64,000 bases of DNA from Steinernema hermaphroditum (GCA_030435675.1 CM059625.1:10230001-10294000), one strand, 5' to 3'; positions 1 to 23,903 are shown, counted from the stretch's first letter. Notes: a model not told the origin generated them from the letters alone. A program made the numbers and translations.

Positions 1-129
1 CAGCTCTTCAGTACACGGCTTCTGTTTGTGGCACAGGCGCAGGCAACCTTTCACGGCGGTAAGCGCTACTCGCTGATTCTCGTCGACGTCGAACTGCTTG
101 ACCCGAAATCGCTCATAACGCGTCGTTCG
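1..129 (-). CDS. Partial exon of an unidentified gene running off the left edge
   Basis: Read on the minus strand, 129 nt are open in one frame after a possible acceptor (CCTCAG) at 130-135. They give 43 residues that are mixed in charge and end in a cysteine-rich stretch (GCLRLCHKQKPC). The frame also stays open about 14 codons further upstream, so the exon start is uncertain. The two close cysteines could fit a PAN-type or other disulfide domain, but that is a guess and I do not recognise the protein. The gene would continue to the left of the window. It could also be chance open frame. Confidence 0.2.
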
Positions 130-1511
130 CTGAGGGCCAACGACCAAAGGTGCTCCCTTTTTTCTTTTGGGGATTGTTGACGCAACTGGGTCAGTTTGGC
201 CGTTGTCTACACACTCTTATCATGCGCACAATAGAATAAGCCCAAATCGGCGTCAAAGGAACCTTTATCCGTTCTGTTCTGGGCTCTATGACGAGCCTGT
301 AATAAAATTTGCGCACACACATTCATGAATATCCATACAAACACTATTACCCTTTCGATTCACTTCCGCGCTCGAATGCTTTAAACGAATTTGTCTCATT
401 AATATCACTGGCTGACATAAGCGATTGGAATCAACAGTTGCATAGAGTCTGCTCAGTCTTATATGTTTCGATGAGAGATGTGCTTGCAGACGAACTGTGG
501 CCGCTACGATTATCGAGATGAACGACCATGCCGAACCGTGCAGGAAGCAACGAGTTGGTCGCCAAGTCAGTTTTCCTAACGAAGTTATTGAGCGCGAAGA
601 AAACATGTGATTGACGAACTCAGTATACATCGCATGCTATCTTCATAATAATATATGACGCCACCGCCATCGTCTCCTCAATTTTTGTATTTTCACTATC
701 TAGTTGGCTAATAAATGACGTAAGGTGTGGACGTTGTTATTTCAAAAACACGTTGCATGTTCTGGCAGTGTCTGGGTGCCAGAAAATTCATAAAACTTAA
801 CTGAATGGGCCGAACCAAGTGGTTAGCAGAAGAGTGCCGCGTGGTGGTTGTAAGTGAAGGAGTCTATGCGCAATAGGAAACGTGACACAACCAAAACGAG
901 CCTTATTCGCATTTTTAAAGGAAAATTGTTTTTCACCAATAATTTTGCCTAATTGTGAAGAGTTGCTTGGAGTCTGTACGTTCACTGCGCTCGCGCGCTT
1001 TCAGCTGAACGCTTATGCACGTAAATTCTATCTTTAATTAAGCCGCTACCTTACTCAATTAGCAACTCTCCTCAGAATGGTCTTCGGACGCGCACGTCCG
1101 CTGTCAGCTTAACTGAGGCCAGTTGATCTCTGTTTTGTAGCCACAGATGGTCGCGTACCATGCAGCGATGCTGAGAGGGCGCGGCTTTTAAGACAAAATC
1201 TGACGCCTTCCATTCATCGCTAGAAGCGCTGCTGCTTGTCTGTCTATCGGCCGCCGAGCCCTCGCGCGTTCTCCTACGCCCCTCCACCTGGGTCGCTTCG
1301 CCTAATCTTCTGGTGTCCGTTCTTCCTAGCTACCACGGCACTCCTGCCGACACTCGCCCTTCGAGAAGCGCTCTTTACGAATTCGGCCAATCGCGGGTCA
1401 CCATGCCCAACGGTACCTGAGTTTCGCGCCGCCCCTCTCTCCACCTTCTTTGAGGCGGGAGATCTGCCTTCGTCCCCTTTCGTTTAACTGACGTTTCATG
1501 CGATCACAACC
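130..1511. other. No gene recognised; 5' flank of the dopamine receptor gene
   Basis: Short open frames occur on both strands here (for example 286-630 minus and 1236-1487 plus), but none shows family features or credible splice structure. The stretch next to 1512 is GC-richer than the rest and probably holds promoter and 5' UTR of the receptor gene. I cannot point to individual elements. Confidence 0.5.
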
Positions 1512-4500
1512 ATGAACGTCACTGATTTCGCGGATCTATCGAACGATCCTCGACCGAAGCCCTACGCCCTTGTCCTGCTGATTATTCCACTTCTCACCGT
1601 ATTCGGAAATGCTCTGGTGGTTTTGGCCGTTTGGCGAGAGCGCGCACTCCAAACTGTCACCAACATGCTCATCGTTTCATTAGCCGTTTCCGATTTTCTG
1701 GTAAATATTTCATCTTATATAAAAGCCCTTGACATGGCAACGCTTGAGAGCGAACATCCTTCGCGAAATGTTTAATGTATAGCAAAGGTCCGACGTAAAA
1801 AATAGCTGTTCCCACCGGAAATTTTAGTCTAGAGATTTAATTAATTCCCTTTAGATGCGGGTTCACAAATTGCATAAGCGTTTAGTCAGAAAGATAAACT
1901 TCAGGAGATTATGTACTCAGGGGGATCGCCGGAGGGCAAAACGAAAAGCACAAACAAGCTCTGAGAAAATGGAATGAAGGAGCAAACAATCGCAATTAAC
2001 GAAGAGCAGAATACGTTTCTGCTTCTTTTGATAAGAGTGTATTGATGCGTACAATCGGTAAATAAGTCTCTCCATTTTGTTTAGGTGGCGATCTGCGTGA
2101 TGTCATTTGCTGTCTACTTCGAGGTGAGTCAACTTGTGATATAATTACAGGGCGATGCATTTTCTAAAACAAGGGAACACTTAATGTAGCTGACGAACCA
2201 TGCCTTCGGAAACTGCGAAGGGCCAGCATCTATCCTTTTGCTGCAGCCCGTCCATCTGATATGTCAGCTCGTCGTTAATCCCTCATTTGGCAGATCGTCA
2301 TTAAATCGTTGAAAATTGTTTAATTTTATGACAGCCCTCCACGAAAGAGATCTTATTTTCGTCTGCGCAAGGGCAATTTTTCTTTTTAGTGGAACTCGTT
2401 TATCTGGGGACTGGGCCCCGTACTCTGCAATCTGTACATCGCAGCTGACGTCGCTTGCTCGACGGCGTCGATCCTCAACCTACTGGCCATTTCATTGGAC
2501 CGGTAACAATAGAAACATGGCATAGCAATCAACTTACTTTCTTAGGTATATTGCAATCAGTCATCCAATTGTATACGCTCAGTACGGTATCAAAGGAGGT
2601 CGTGCTTGGGTTTCTATCTTTGCCGTCTGGGCTGTTTCTACAGGAGTGGCTATTCCGATTCTCTTCGGAGTCAACCAGTTGGACTACAGCAAGAGAGTAT
2701 GTTGCACAATTTTCCCTTCGAACTCTTCCTTCATCTAACCACATCGCAATCGAGCACCAATTAAACTGTTCTTTCCAAAGTCGCTTCAAGGAGTGTTTTA
2801 AATGAAAGCTAATTGTTCGCTTGATTACCAGCAATTTAGTGTGCTCGATTCCGTTGTCGCCGCATCCCCTTTTTTGTAACATGATCTATTTTCAGCAGTG
2901 TGAATTCACAAATGCCTACTTCATCATTTTTTCATCAATCCTTTCATTCTTTGTTCCGTGTATAGCGATGCTCATCCTCTATACCGTAATCTTCCGGCGA
3001 CTTCGAGAGCGCGGGAGAGCACGTTCGATGAGACAGTCGACAAATCGCAATGAACGGTGCGACCGTATCTCAAACGCACTTCTTGGAGGAGCACGATTTG
3101 CCCGGCAAATGGGCACGCACTTCAAGCACCGCACCGATCAAATTCTGCTGGAGATCAGCTTTCAGGTTGGTAGTTGGCCTTTCGCTTATAAACTGTGCTA
3201 TTTTAACGCTACTTGCTTTGACGCTCCGTTTTTCATCTGAGCGCGTAGCGATAAATACAAATCTGATAATGGAAGATAGAGCGAGTTGCCAAGACACTGG
3301 CAAGTTTGATTAAACGACGGTTAGAGTTGAGCTGTTGGCTGGCCGCGATTTAATTACTATTGGGGTTGCTCCCTTTTCTTATTTGCTTGCGCACGCTAGC
3401 CGCGTGTTGTCGTAAACAGGCGCTCCGTTCGAAGGAGGTCTACAGCCAAATGAGGGACCAGGAACTCAGTTGCCCAAAAATTAAACTTTTAAGCCGGCTT
3501 GAGCAAACTTCGGGAAGGAAAGGGAATGTTTTCAGACATCGTCATACCCTACTATGAGCTCCTCGTCATCGGGTGACGAATTTGAACAAAGCGCACTCAC
3601 GCCAACGGCAAATGCCGATTTTACTGCCAATAGTGTGATCACTTCAACTGAAAACAACAAGAAGGATACTACTTCTTTTGTGAGGTATCGCAGTGCTTCT
3701 TCACGATCTTCTTGCTTGACACTTTCCATTAGATCGTTCGGTGACCATCTACAGGAACTGTTTCCTTTCATCGATAGCGGATGCAGTCGGTCCGATTCCA
3801 GCGATGAACGAGCAAGGCCCCCAATCATGCTGGGCCGCAAGAGTTCAGAAACCCCAATTGCCACCGTTGATTCACATGCATTCGCATCCATGGGACGAAT
3901 CAACTTGAACGGCCGCGACCTACATGGCCCACGCAACGAGTGGTATCAACTCCATAATTGCTACTCGGAGGGAAATATCACGAACGAAGTGGACGTCTGC
4001 TCGCCTCCTTCTAATGGAGCACTGCGCAAGTACATTCCGTACAGCAATGGATCAGAGATGATGTCGAACATCTCCCCCAGTCTCTTAAGAGTGTGTGACA
4101 ACCATCCGGACGAGACATCTTTTTTGCTTTCCATCTACAATCTGTTGAACGTCAATAGATTAAAAAATTTCCAGTTGAAAAACTCGAAACGGGCACAAGA
4201 CCAAGCTAAGGTCGACAACATGCTCAACAATGGCGGCGAAGACAATCATAAGGTTATAAAACATCGTGTTTTTGCCATACATACAAATATTTTCAGTCTT
4301 ATGATGACGAGAATTGGGGAGAATCTCTTCGTGTGCATCGTTGCGATATGTGGCGAAAGATGACTGTAGGATGGAAAGGTCGGCCATCGAGACAAATGGT
4401 GAAGAAGGCATCGAAGCAAATGAGACGGGAACACAAAGCGACAGTGACCTTAGCCGTAGTTATGGGTAAGCGTGCTGAATGTCCGGAAGAGATAATTGAT

Positions 4501-4767
4501 AACTGTCTTCCAGCTGTTTTCTTGGGATGCTGGGTGCCATTTTTCACTCTGCACCTCAGCAACGCCGTCTGCATGCTACAACAAAAAGACAACTGTGTGC
4601 ACTTTCTGGCCATTTTCTTAACGACATGGCTGGGATAGTAAGAAGTGCTTTCTATCGGCATATTTACATATTTACATTCCAGCTTAAATTCGTCGTTGAA
4701 TCCTTTAATATACACAGTATTCGATCAGAGATTCCGCAAGGCTTTCCGTCGAATTCTGCACTGCTGA
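1512..4767 (+). CDS. D2-like dopamine receptor (class A GPCR), nine exons
   Basis: Exons 1512-1700, 2085-2123, 2390-2502, 2546-2696, 2896-3165, 3536-4252, 4297-4465, 4514-4637 and 4683-4767 join without phase conflict to about 618 residues. Seven membrane segments are visible. TM3 carries the aminergic aspartate ([11 protein letters not shown]) followed by [11 protein letters not shown] (DRY). TM5 has a serine cluster ([10 protein letters not shown]). TM6 has CWVPFFT and TM7 NSSLNPLIY. The third intracellular loop is very long (exons 5-7, over 300 residues, serine-rich), and the C-tail is short and ends in Cys, as in D2-class receptors that couple to Gi/o. The N-terminus has an NVT glycosylation site. 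In C. elegans this class contains DOP-2 and DOP-3; I cannot separate them by eye, though dop-3 would fit the other apparently X-type neighbours. It acts at the neuronal plasma membrane. Family assignment is very secure; start and exon 2 are well supported by conserved TM2 sequence. Confidence 0.93.
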
Positions 4768-4824
4768 CAAGACAATGCTATCCACGACCAAAAATGTCTC
4801 GCGAAATAAGTGCTTTCAGAGAGG

Positions 4825-4830
4825 AATAAA
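4825..4830 (+). terminator. AATAAA polyadenylation signal of the dopamine receptor gene
   Basis: A canonical AATAAA lies 58 nt downstream of the receptor stop codon, a normal distance for a nematode 3' UTR. Confidence 0.55.
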
Positions 4831-4839
4831 CATTTTAAA

Positions 4840-5604
4840 CAGAGCCTACTGAAACATAGATTTTATATAATCTTAATTCATGGCCATGAACAACAAATGC
4901 GCAACGGGGCACAAGAGAGGAAAAGCAGATGTTAGAGTGTGTGCACAAAAGTGGGGAACGCAAAGTTGAGACGCGAGTGGAGCACCGTCGAGCAACAGAG
5001 CACCCATTCAGATCAAGGAAACGATGTGTATCTTGAAAGTAAGCAGTTTCTGCGAAGGAACTTCAAAAGAACTGTAAGCTGCAAAGGCAGTTTGTATGCA
5101 ATACAAAGTCCCATGGCTAGTGCATAGATGATGTTTTGAAAAGAGAACATTTGTGGAAGACTTTGGTATGTGTGATGGCAGTGAAGGGACGACAGTCATC
5201 AGATGGGACCTAAAGCTACTCAAAACGTCAACAGAAATTCCGAATGTTTTGGCAAGCGACTCGTTCCAGGAGCGCAGTAGGCTGAGAAATTGACTAGAAT
5301 CACCGGAAGAAACAAGACAAGAAGTAGCATGAAATCTTGTCTAATATTTACAAAAATGCAGCTTTCCTGAACAAAACGAACTCTGTCTAAGCCGAACCGA
5401 CTTCGGACAAAGTTACCCTGGGCACGACACGCTAGAAAGCACAGACTCATTTGGAAGTGCAAGGATAAAATGACGCATAACATGTACAGACATAAAAAGG
5501 ATCATTGCGGACCTGTACTGAGAGAGACATCGCGCGCAGTAAAGCAACGATATGGTGTGGCCTTAAGAGGCGAAACGGAAGTGCACAGACAAGGAACTCT
5601 TCTG
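4840..5604. other. Intergenic gap between convergent genes
   Basis: This is the tail-to-tail gap between the dopamine receptor (+) and the innexin gene (-). I see no coding exon. The long frames here are overlaps with, or extensions of, the last innexin exon on the opposite strand. Confidence 0.5.
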
Positions 5605-15622
<10,018 letters not shown>

Positions 15623-15699
15623 CAACCTGGAGAACAGTTGAGCCTCCTGCCGTGCTCAGGTCGACATTCAGCAAGACGATTCGTGCCGTCGAATAGCAC

Positions 15700-18600
15700 C
15701 GATTCGTTCTGAGTGCAATCGACCACTCAGTCGTCGTCTGGGCATGAGCATAGGAACAATATAACCGCAAAAAGACGCGTTCGACCGAATTACCCGTTCG
15801 ACACATATGCAAACACGTAGGCAAATTGAATGAACCCCGAAAAGGAGTAAAATTTGCGAAAAACAAATACACTAACAGAGACTAACATCGAACAGGGTAC
15901 ACGTGGATTAAGGTGGTTTTCGGGCTGATATACATATCAATATTAAAAGCCAAGTTTTCCAGGAGAAAAATACTTCGAATGGGGGCAATTAAGATGTTGG
16001 CAAAAAATTGATTAATAAGTGTTTAGGAGTGGCAACTATTTTTTGAAACAGCGCTAGAAAGGAAACAACTCTGACGCTATATCTCCTACTTCTGGAAGCG
16101 CACAACAACGCGACGTGAAGGTAACACTACTAAATGAGCGTTTATTATATCGAAACGCAGCCAGCGAAAAATCAGTTATGCGCGCAATGAAATGAGTTTG
16201 GCGCGAAGGGGAAGGAGGAGGCTAATTCGGCTCCGGCTAATTCATAACTCCGGCTAATTCGCCAAGTCAGGCATTTCTAGTGAACGTATTCACACAGCAC
16301 GCTAAAAGTTCCCATTGAACATACCAAAAAGGGGTCCGCACTCACAGTTCATGTTGGCTGCGATAGATTCCCCGCCTTCATTTCCCACAGTAAACTCACA
16401 CCCACTGAGAGGTATGCTCCAATGTTACTTATCGAAAGAGCGAATATGCAAAAAGCGTGCAGCGCGGAGGTGTAATAACGCAAAATTACAGAGACGCGTA
16501 AATAAAAAACACAACAATTTGGATGAAAAAGGAAATGTTTTGGTAAATTGCAGGTCTCGTTTTATATGTATTCGAAAATCGATTTGTAAACCAGAATAAT
16601 GCGCAGTATGCATATAGCCATTGGAAAATTTGGTCCATCTGATGGCAACCGCGTTGGGAGGACCGAGTTGCGAGATCGCGTACTTCTCGACGAATCAAGC
16701 CATTTCCACGATCGTCCAAATGGCCACTTCTGCAAATAAACAGCGCCTCCTCTTAAGAACGACGTGCTTTGATTTTGAGGTCTCATGAATGAACCCTGCT
16801 GTAAGCGTCATCCGTTAAGTGCACAGAACTAAAAATTTAGCCAGGACGAAGCGATCGAGTAAGCACCAATTTGCGCGCACTCTCCTACGCGAACACTTAC
16901 GTTCGCTTTTAGTGACTCAAAGTGCGTTTCAAATTTCATGGCCTCGTGAAATTTACGAGACTTTTAAAAATGGCAAAAGTGTCCATAGAAAGAAAAATCG
17001 GGCTGTTTTGGCACATTTACTACGCGAAGGTCATATTATGAGTGAACGGAAGTAAGCAAGGCATCAAAATGGGGAGGAAATTTCGACTAACTTGTCCGGA
17101 GCGAGAGTACCGTGTGTACTGACCTCTTGTTAAAATGAAAACATGTTGCGTAGAAACGGGCAAAGATATCCGAAAATACTAAAAAATAAATGAGAGATGG
17201 GACTGGTCCATCGAAGCTATACATCAGACTCTCTCGCTTAGAAGTACCTGCCAAATCGCGCCTATGCGTCTGCGAGCGTCGGTTTTTCCAAGATTAAAAT
17301 TGAAAACGACGAGCACATGTAAAAGCGAGTGAATTCCGAAAATGAGACGCGCGTCGCAAAAGTGAAGCGAAGACGCCTGGTCGGTCAGCATCTTGTATGG
17401 AGTTCTCCGGAAGACGCTTGTTGTGTATATCGCTGACGTGAATAGACAAAAAAGAGACCTAAAGGACTTGTTAATGGCGACACTCGCCAAAACGCTATAA
17501 ATATAAAATGAATGGAAAGTAGTCGAATCTAAACAAACAAATAATTCGCTCTTAACGACCATGTAGGATAGGCGGTGAGGTGAACGAGTCTGTTTCCCCG
17601 CCAAAACAATAAAGCGTTTGAACCAATCACTAAATGCACCTTAGCGTCATAGTGTCTCTCACCCACAGCCAAATGCGCTAAACTAGCGCGTTGTACGGCA
17701 TACGATATGAAGAGAGTTGGAAAGAGGAAGGAAAGAAACGGCCAGAAGTAAACGGCTACACTTATGCAGACGCACTTTGGAGAGGACGAAGACGCGCATT
17801 GGCGCCTAACAGTGGCTTTAGTCCAACGTTCGCAAATTGGATTACCGGTTTGAAAGTAAATTCCCAGGTGAAAAACTGCTAATTATCGGGAAGTCGCTTG
17901 GGTGGAAAAGGCAAGGGAAAGGGACGAATCGGGCTACTGAACGAAAAACGGGAATTAATAAGGTGGGCCTTAGACATACTTAAGACGGCACAAGATTTCA
18001 AGGACATATTTATGCAAATCCGGCAAGTGAGGGGACGACCAGCCTCTTGGCTATGGAGAGAACATGTCGAACGCGTGTTTGTCGACTGCAAAGTAGAGGG
18101 AATGACTTTATGACGCCCGGCACAATTGTCGGATGGTCTCGAAGGGGCAGTAAACTTGATGATATTTGAACTTTTCAAGCAGCAGGGCTTGCGCAAAAAG
18201 TCAAATCCATCTGCCCGGCACTTCGGATACCCACTGAGGTCATTTCAAAGGGCTTCGAGTGGACGACTCCACAACATCTTATTTCCGCTTGGACTCAATT
18301 GGGAAACGAACGGACAAGCGTGTCGAGGAAGTCATAACTCACAAAATACATCTTTCATTTCGTTTGTTAAACAACAATATTCTGTGCTTTGAGGTACTAC
18401 TGACTACCACTAAAACTTGGTTGCTCGGAATTTCTTTCGCTACTCACTACAACAAGCCAAAGAAGATACTCACCGCAAAGTGGAGTCAAAGAGCGTCACA
18501 CAGCTACGATCGCATCGTCTGCAGCATGAATCTGAAACAAATCGCAGATGAGCATGGCGGCAAAAGGGACAAGTAGAACAGACGGACTTAAAAAACGATG

Positions 18601-20958
18601 ACAACCAACGTAAGGCAGTATTATTCTGGCTTCAATATGTCGCCATTATACGAATTCAAATAAATCACCAACTTATAATGCGGTAATTTTGGGCGCTCGC
18701 CGGCAATTTTCCCGTGTTCTTGAACGGATGGAGCCGGCGATCGCTCTTCCAGGCGCGATGAAATCCGAGCAGAACGAACAATTTCGAGACGAATTAAATT
18801 AAAAAAGATTGAGTCAAGTGATAAGGTGCGTTTAATGAATGCTACTGGACCATATGCAAGGCGGAGTAAGCGCAGCGCCGTGTCCAAAGCGAAACGATAG
18901 GAGACGGAAATTCTGCCACGTCAAATGTGAAAAAAATGATGATAAATGGGATTAGGAAGGATTGAATATATCTCTGGTTGATGACTGGCGGACGGTTACT
19001 ACAATTACAATTTCTGATGGCCTTCGTTATTTTCCCATCGCAAAAAAAAAACTTTGCAAAAGCAGAACCATCTGTTCGTCAGCGACCTGTTAGGTCTTCA
19101 CAGGCCAAACTGTCAGCGAGAGTGGATCTCGATTGAGAGAACGTAGTAACGGTTGTCCAAAGGTGACAAACGTGACAGTGGGACACTATGCCTGGAAAGG
19201 GTAAGGCGTGAGGAAGAGAGATAAAGTGGAGGGCGATATCGGAAAGGGTAAAATGAGTCGAAAGGCCATTCGCTTCTGAGCGATCCGTTCTAAAACCATC
19301 CCGACTCTTCGACTATAACTCAATTGTTGCAAGGAGTGCCTATTGCAAATGGAACCAATTTGGCAAAACTACATTTGGGCGTTAGCTTCGACGCTTCTAC
19401 CGTACCGCATCCATTATGTCTGCAACGTGGACGTATAAATTGCATCAATTTACCCAAATTCCCTAAATGTACCAAAGGAAATGGATCTATAACACGAGCG
19501 CAAATCCTCGAATCCGTTTATAAGTGAACCTGGCGGGAAGGCTCATTTTCACGCTTACCATAAGTCAATCACCCGAGACGCGAACTTAATTAAACGCCCG
19601 TCGCCCTTGGCATCAATCACTTATCCTATTAAATCGCTGAAAGGTACAGCCGTTTCGGCTCCGTGTACGAAATTGGTCCTGACTGCTAAAGAGTACACTC
19701 CAAAACTGCTACAACGCGAAGTACAAACGAAATTTGACGAATGTAAATCACGGATACAAGAGGAACATGTCAATTACAAGGAAATCTTAAACGCGTGTGC
19801 GCCGCCTGAAAGGGGTGTATAGTCTCGGAGAGTGGCCAGAGGTGCTTCGCTGAGTGGATCAAATTTCATCAAGAAGAGTCAAATGGCGTCTTGCGGTTAC
19901 GGACAATGCCCTTAGGATGCCGGCGAAGAGCATGTCGTCCTTAATGAGTTGTTAATGGCGACCCCAAATTGACTCGGCTTCGCTGAGTGTCTTACCGACC
20001 TCTTATATCATCCCAGTCGTGGCGTTGATCCTGACAATCCAGACTGAATTAACATTTTTTCTCGACCTACAAAAGGAATGCAATGAGAAAGTGATCACGT
20101 TATCTACTCAACTGAATCGTTTATTACTAGGCAATTTCCCGAGGGACTATATTCCCTTTCTCCGCAAAGTTAAGAGTCCTCGAAGATACTCACGCCACTA
20201 ATCAATGTCTACACGGATACGTTCAGCCGTGACACACCTTGCTCAGATGTGCACGGCAGACAGAGGTTAACTGTGTACAATTTCGTTTCGAAACCTTAAA
20301 GGAGTTGTGCGCGTTTTCTCGGTTGAAAGACGCCGACGCGATCGTAAAATCGCCACATCAGGGCTTGCGCGGCGGGCACTAATCGAATGTACGCATGTAG
20401 ATGGCCATTTGGTCGCGGAGATTATAAGCAAGATGACATGTATTATGGAATGGGCCACGAACTAAAGAGTCAAAATTAATGGCTCTACGAAAACGTCTGT
20501 GAAAGGCTAAATCTCGGCCTCCTTCTCCTCTTTGCGTACGCACTCATACTTTAAGGACTGCGCTTTAAATGCCGCTAAGCTTCGTGCAAGCTACGAGATG
20601 GCGAACAGTGTCTCATTTCTAATTTTATAAAAGAACTTCCGGTTTAATATTCGTGGTTGCAATCGACGATATGAAACGCCAGTAATTTTATCTATCTTAG
20701 TCGTTGTAACCTCATTACGAATTCTAGGAACCTGCTCCGATGGAATGGAGTGCGTAGCTTCGTATCTATGATACCTGCAAACGTAAATAAATGATATTTC
20801 GTTTTAAATTTGGTATCGTTTAAATGCACAGTCTTGTAGTCTAATTCGTCCTACATTGGATCGAAAATGTGAATTCTGTACTCATCATGTACAGCAATAG
20901 ATAGGAATTTGTTCATTTTTTTCAATTTCACTTATGCGTTCTCTGGGTATACAATTGT
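15700..20958. other. Long stretch without a recognisable gene
   Basis: No exon chain can be supported. A minimal ATG exon (13 codons, 16901-16939 minus, GTAAGT donor, phase 0) could be another unc-7 first exon. On the plus strand a series of coherent-looking frames (17898-18113, 18259-18576, 19324-19527, 19607-19822, 20019-20201) shift phase repeatedly without matching splice sites. This is the pattern of a decayed gene or mobile element, but I recognise no domain in them. Confidence 0.35.
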
Positions 20959-21430
20959 TTACGCGGTCCCCTTGATTATCATTATGATTTCTGTCATTGC
21001 AAGGTATACATATGCGTGTTCAAATACTCTTGTTTCCATGGAAGTCTCACTGTAACTTCTTCGATAAATTTCAAGTGGTTCTGGCTTGTGGTTCCAGAAG
21101 CATCTCAACATGAAACGAACGCCCTTAAATAACTCCCGAGTAATGTATTTAGGCGAACCAGGAGACCTCATCGTACCGCCAAAGACGATGTAGAAAGGAT
21201 TTCCGTCGTAGACCGTAAGCAAACTATATTTTCAACATTTACTTAATCATATCTTCCAGTTCGCGTTGAAAAACCGACGTTATAGTCGACGAAGCAATCT
21301 CATCCGTTCTGTCATTTGCTTCAGACGACTTCGCCGATGACGTACTTGCCGACTGCAGGCGTGGTACCGTTAACAGCGTCCTGAGGCGCAATGGGAAACC
21401 GACGACGCCGCTCGCTTCGCGACTGAACAA
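20959..21430 (-). CDS. Possible uncharacterised exon fragments
   Basis: Two adjacent minus-strand frames look somewhat protein-like. One (21430-21239) follows a TTGTTCAG acceptor, is Ser/Thr-rich and ends QRELEDMIK then stop. The other (21222-20959) contains GGTMRSPGSPKYITREL. They are in different frames and only about 19 nt could separate them, so they do not form an ordinary spliced gene. No family is recognised and both may be chance. Confidence 0.15.
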
Positions 21431-21921
21431 AACAGTCTGCCGATCGCGGAGAGTGCCGAGAAATCCGCCGAACCGCAGTGTTTTCCGCGAGCATCGAAAG
21501 CTCGTAGGTGGAAGATGCGAACAAAAAATCCTTACACACTATAAGAGAGGGGAATAAGAGGACGAATGGAAAACAGAAAGCGGCTGCTCGTGTATTCCCT
21601 TCGCTCGTGATTCGCCCCTCCAACCTGAAGCGCAGTTGTTTTCGTCGGAGCCTTCAGTGTTATTCTGTGCACAAAAATCGGCGAAGCGGGTAAATGATTG
21701 GTGGATTGCCAGAGGTGATCAACAACCGTCGACTGCAAGTGCATGGGCGAGACGAAAGTGGGATTACGGTGCCCGTTCATAGATCACCTCCGAGTGCGGA
21801 AGGCGCCAACTTACCAAACACCAATTAAACTTTTTAAATGTTAAAGATGTTTCAAATGCGTTTCTGTACACACTTTGCCACTTCCTATCTTTAACATGCT
21901 GCCACACTTTCAGAAGTGATA

Positions 21922-23008
21922 ATGGAAAACGAAAATCTGCGCTTCGGAGGACCTCAAAGCGACGATGAATCGGTATTGCCTCTGCAAACCATGCAAAATT
22001 TATTTTAAGCGTTCAGGAAGCCCAGCGCAAGGCTGAGGAGCGCGAGCGCAAGAAGGCCGAGGTCCGACAGCGTCTCGAGGAGGCTGGAAGCAAGAAGAAG
22101 TCGAAGAAAGGATTCCTCACTCCCGAGCGCAAGAAGAAGCTCCGCGTATGTCCTTTAATCATAAGTTCGAGGGTCATTATTTTGTATTCAGAAGCTGCTG
22201 ATGTCCAAAGCTGCTGAGGACCTTAAGCAGCAACAACTCTTGAAGGAACAGGAACGCCAGCGCGTCCTCTCCGAACGTATTGTCCCGATGCCCGACATCG
22301 ATTCCATCGATGATCACGGTATGCGTCGCTGACAAAAAAAGACGCACCTTCTTTATTCAGGAAAGCTCGAATCTATCTACAACGAGCTTTTCAACCGACT
22401 TTGCAAACTTGAGGAAGATAAGTACGATATCAATCAGGTTGTTCACCAAAAGGATCAGGAAGTGAGTTATCCGCAGCAAGATTCCCTTATTCCTTGTACT
22501 TAGATCAACGAACTCACCATCGCCGTCAACGATTTGAGAGGAAAATTGTATGTATATCGTGTTGCAATGGAGAAAGGAGTTCTTTCTCTTTTAGCGTTAA
22601 ACCGACTCTTCGCAAGGTTTCCAAGTACGATAACAGATTCAAGAAGATGGCAGATAAGTCCGCCGAGAAGCAAGATTTCCGGGCGAACCTGAAGATTGTC
22701 AAGAAAGAGAACGCCCTTGAGAAGCTCGCTAACGTTCAGGTGTGAAGCAGTTTGCGTCGATCACATTCGATATGTGTCGTTTAGAAGAAGTCTGAAAAGC
22801 CCGATTGGTCGAAGAAGACCCGTGAAGAGAACGAGGAGAGGCGTGAGGAAGATGCCCAGAACGACGAGGAGGAAGTCGATGAGGGAGAGCATGTTGAAGA
22901 AGCCGATCCGGAAGAGGGCGAGGAAGAAGGTATTGTGTATTCGTGTAGTTCAAGTATAGTCTTGATCTTTTAGGAGAATTTGAGGAAGATGAGGAGGAAG
23001 AAGAGTAA
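21922..23008 (+). CDS. Troponin I, first tandem copy
   Basis: Exons 21922-21972, 22017-22145, 22192-22318, 22361-22461, 22504-22547, 22595-22739, 22785-22929 and 22974-23008 give about 258 residues with consistent phase. The basic helical [20 protein letters not shown] is the troponin-T-binding arm. The segment [18 protein letters not shown] after exon 5 is the inhibitory, actin-binding region. The DWSKK motif and a long Glu-rich C-terminal tail are typical of nematode muscle troponin I (TNI-1, UNC-27, TNI-3). It is part of the thin-filament switch that blocks actomyosin at low calcium. An acceptor (TTTCAG) lies 8 nt before the ATG, suggesting trans-splicing. An AATAAA is at 23053. It pairs with the second copy less than 1 kb downstream. 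Confidence 0.95.
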
Positions 23009-23052
23009 AAACAGAACTGTCACTGTGTTCGCTTATGAATTCAAAAGCTTCT

Positions 23053-23058
23053 AATAAA
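23053..23058 (+). terminator. AATAAA polyadenylation signal of the first troponin I gene
   Basis: The canonical hexamer lies 45 nt downstream of the stop codon. Confidence 0.6.
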
Positions 23059-23903
23059 TGAAAGTAATTCTATTTTGGGAATTGTGTGGGCGAAACATTC
23101 CAAGGAGGGGACTCGAAAGCGGTTAGAACAGTTAAACGAACAGCGACTGTGTGTAAGCGACTTCGAGAACTTGGCCAAAGTGCGAAAAAAAACAACAACT
23201 GGAAGGGTCCCCTTGCCGATCCGTGGGATCGTAGGTGGGATCTTAGCTTTTTACACAAAGGCAGCATCAAAACAGCTCGCGACAGAATGAAGCATGTCAG
23301 TGAGCCCAAAGAGCCACCCTCGATAAGCCTACTCACTGGTCTGTTTCCGGATGGCAGTTAGCTTTCTATATTATATTGCTATTATGTCAACTTGTCGCCA
23401 TTGCTTTCTATTTAGAGAACTTTTCATGTCCAAAGTTGGTTTCAAGGCAGACCAGAGAACAAACAAAGATATGTTTCTCTTTGATCATAGTCGTCATTTG
23501 ATTATTTTTAAATTACATGCATTTTTGCCACAGAAATGAATAACTACATGTTTGCAAAACATGCCTTCGAGCTCAAATGATCCACACCAAATTATTATCT
23601 GGTAGACAACCTCGGTGGTCCATAACACATTCTTTTTTTATATACGTACATTGCCAGATGTTCGGGTTCCCTGCTTTTACAACGTTTTCGCTCTGCGGCG
23701 TAGGAGTTTCTTAAAATATCCGATGGCCTCGATTGAATGCTTTCGGCTTGAACCACAGGTCACAGCGGCGAGCGGCAGCTTATCATATATCCCCAGCAGT
23801 CATTGGCTCCTTCGCTTGCTCATCGTGTTTATTGAGCTGATCCGTTCAGCTGTCTTCGATTCTTCACACTTCATAACATTCACATCCCGTTTAGGCTCCA
23901 AAC

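Noticed and set aside
286..630. 114-codon minus-strand frame near the left edge
   Set aside because: Composition and lack of splice context look random; no family match.
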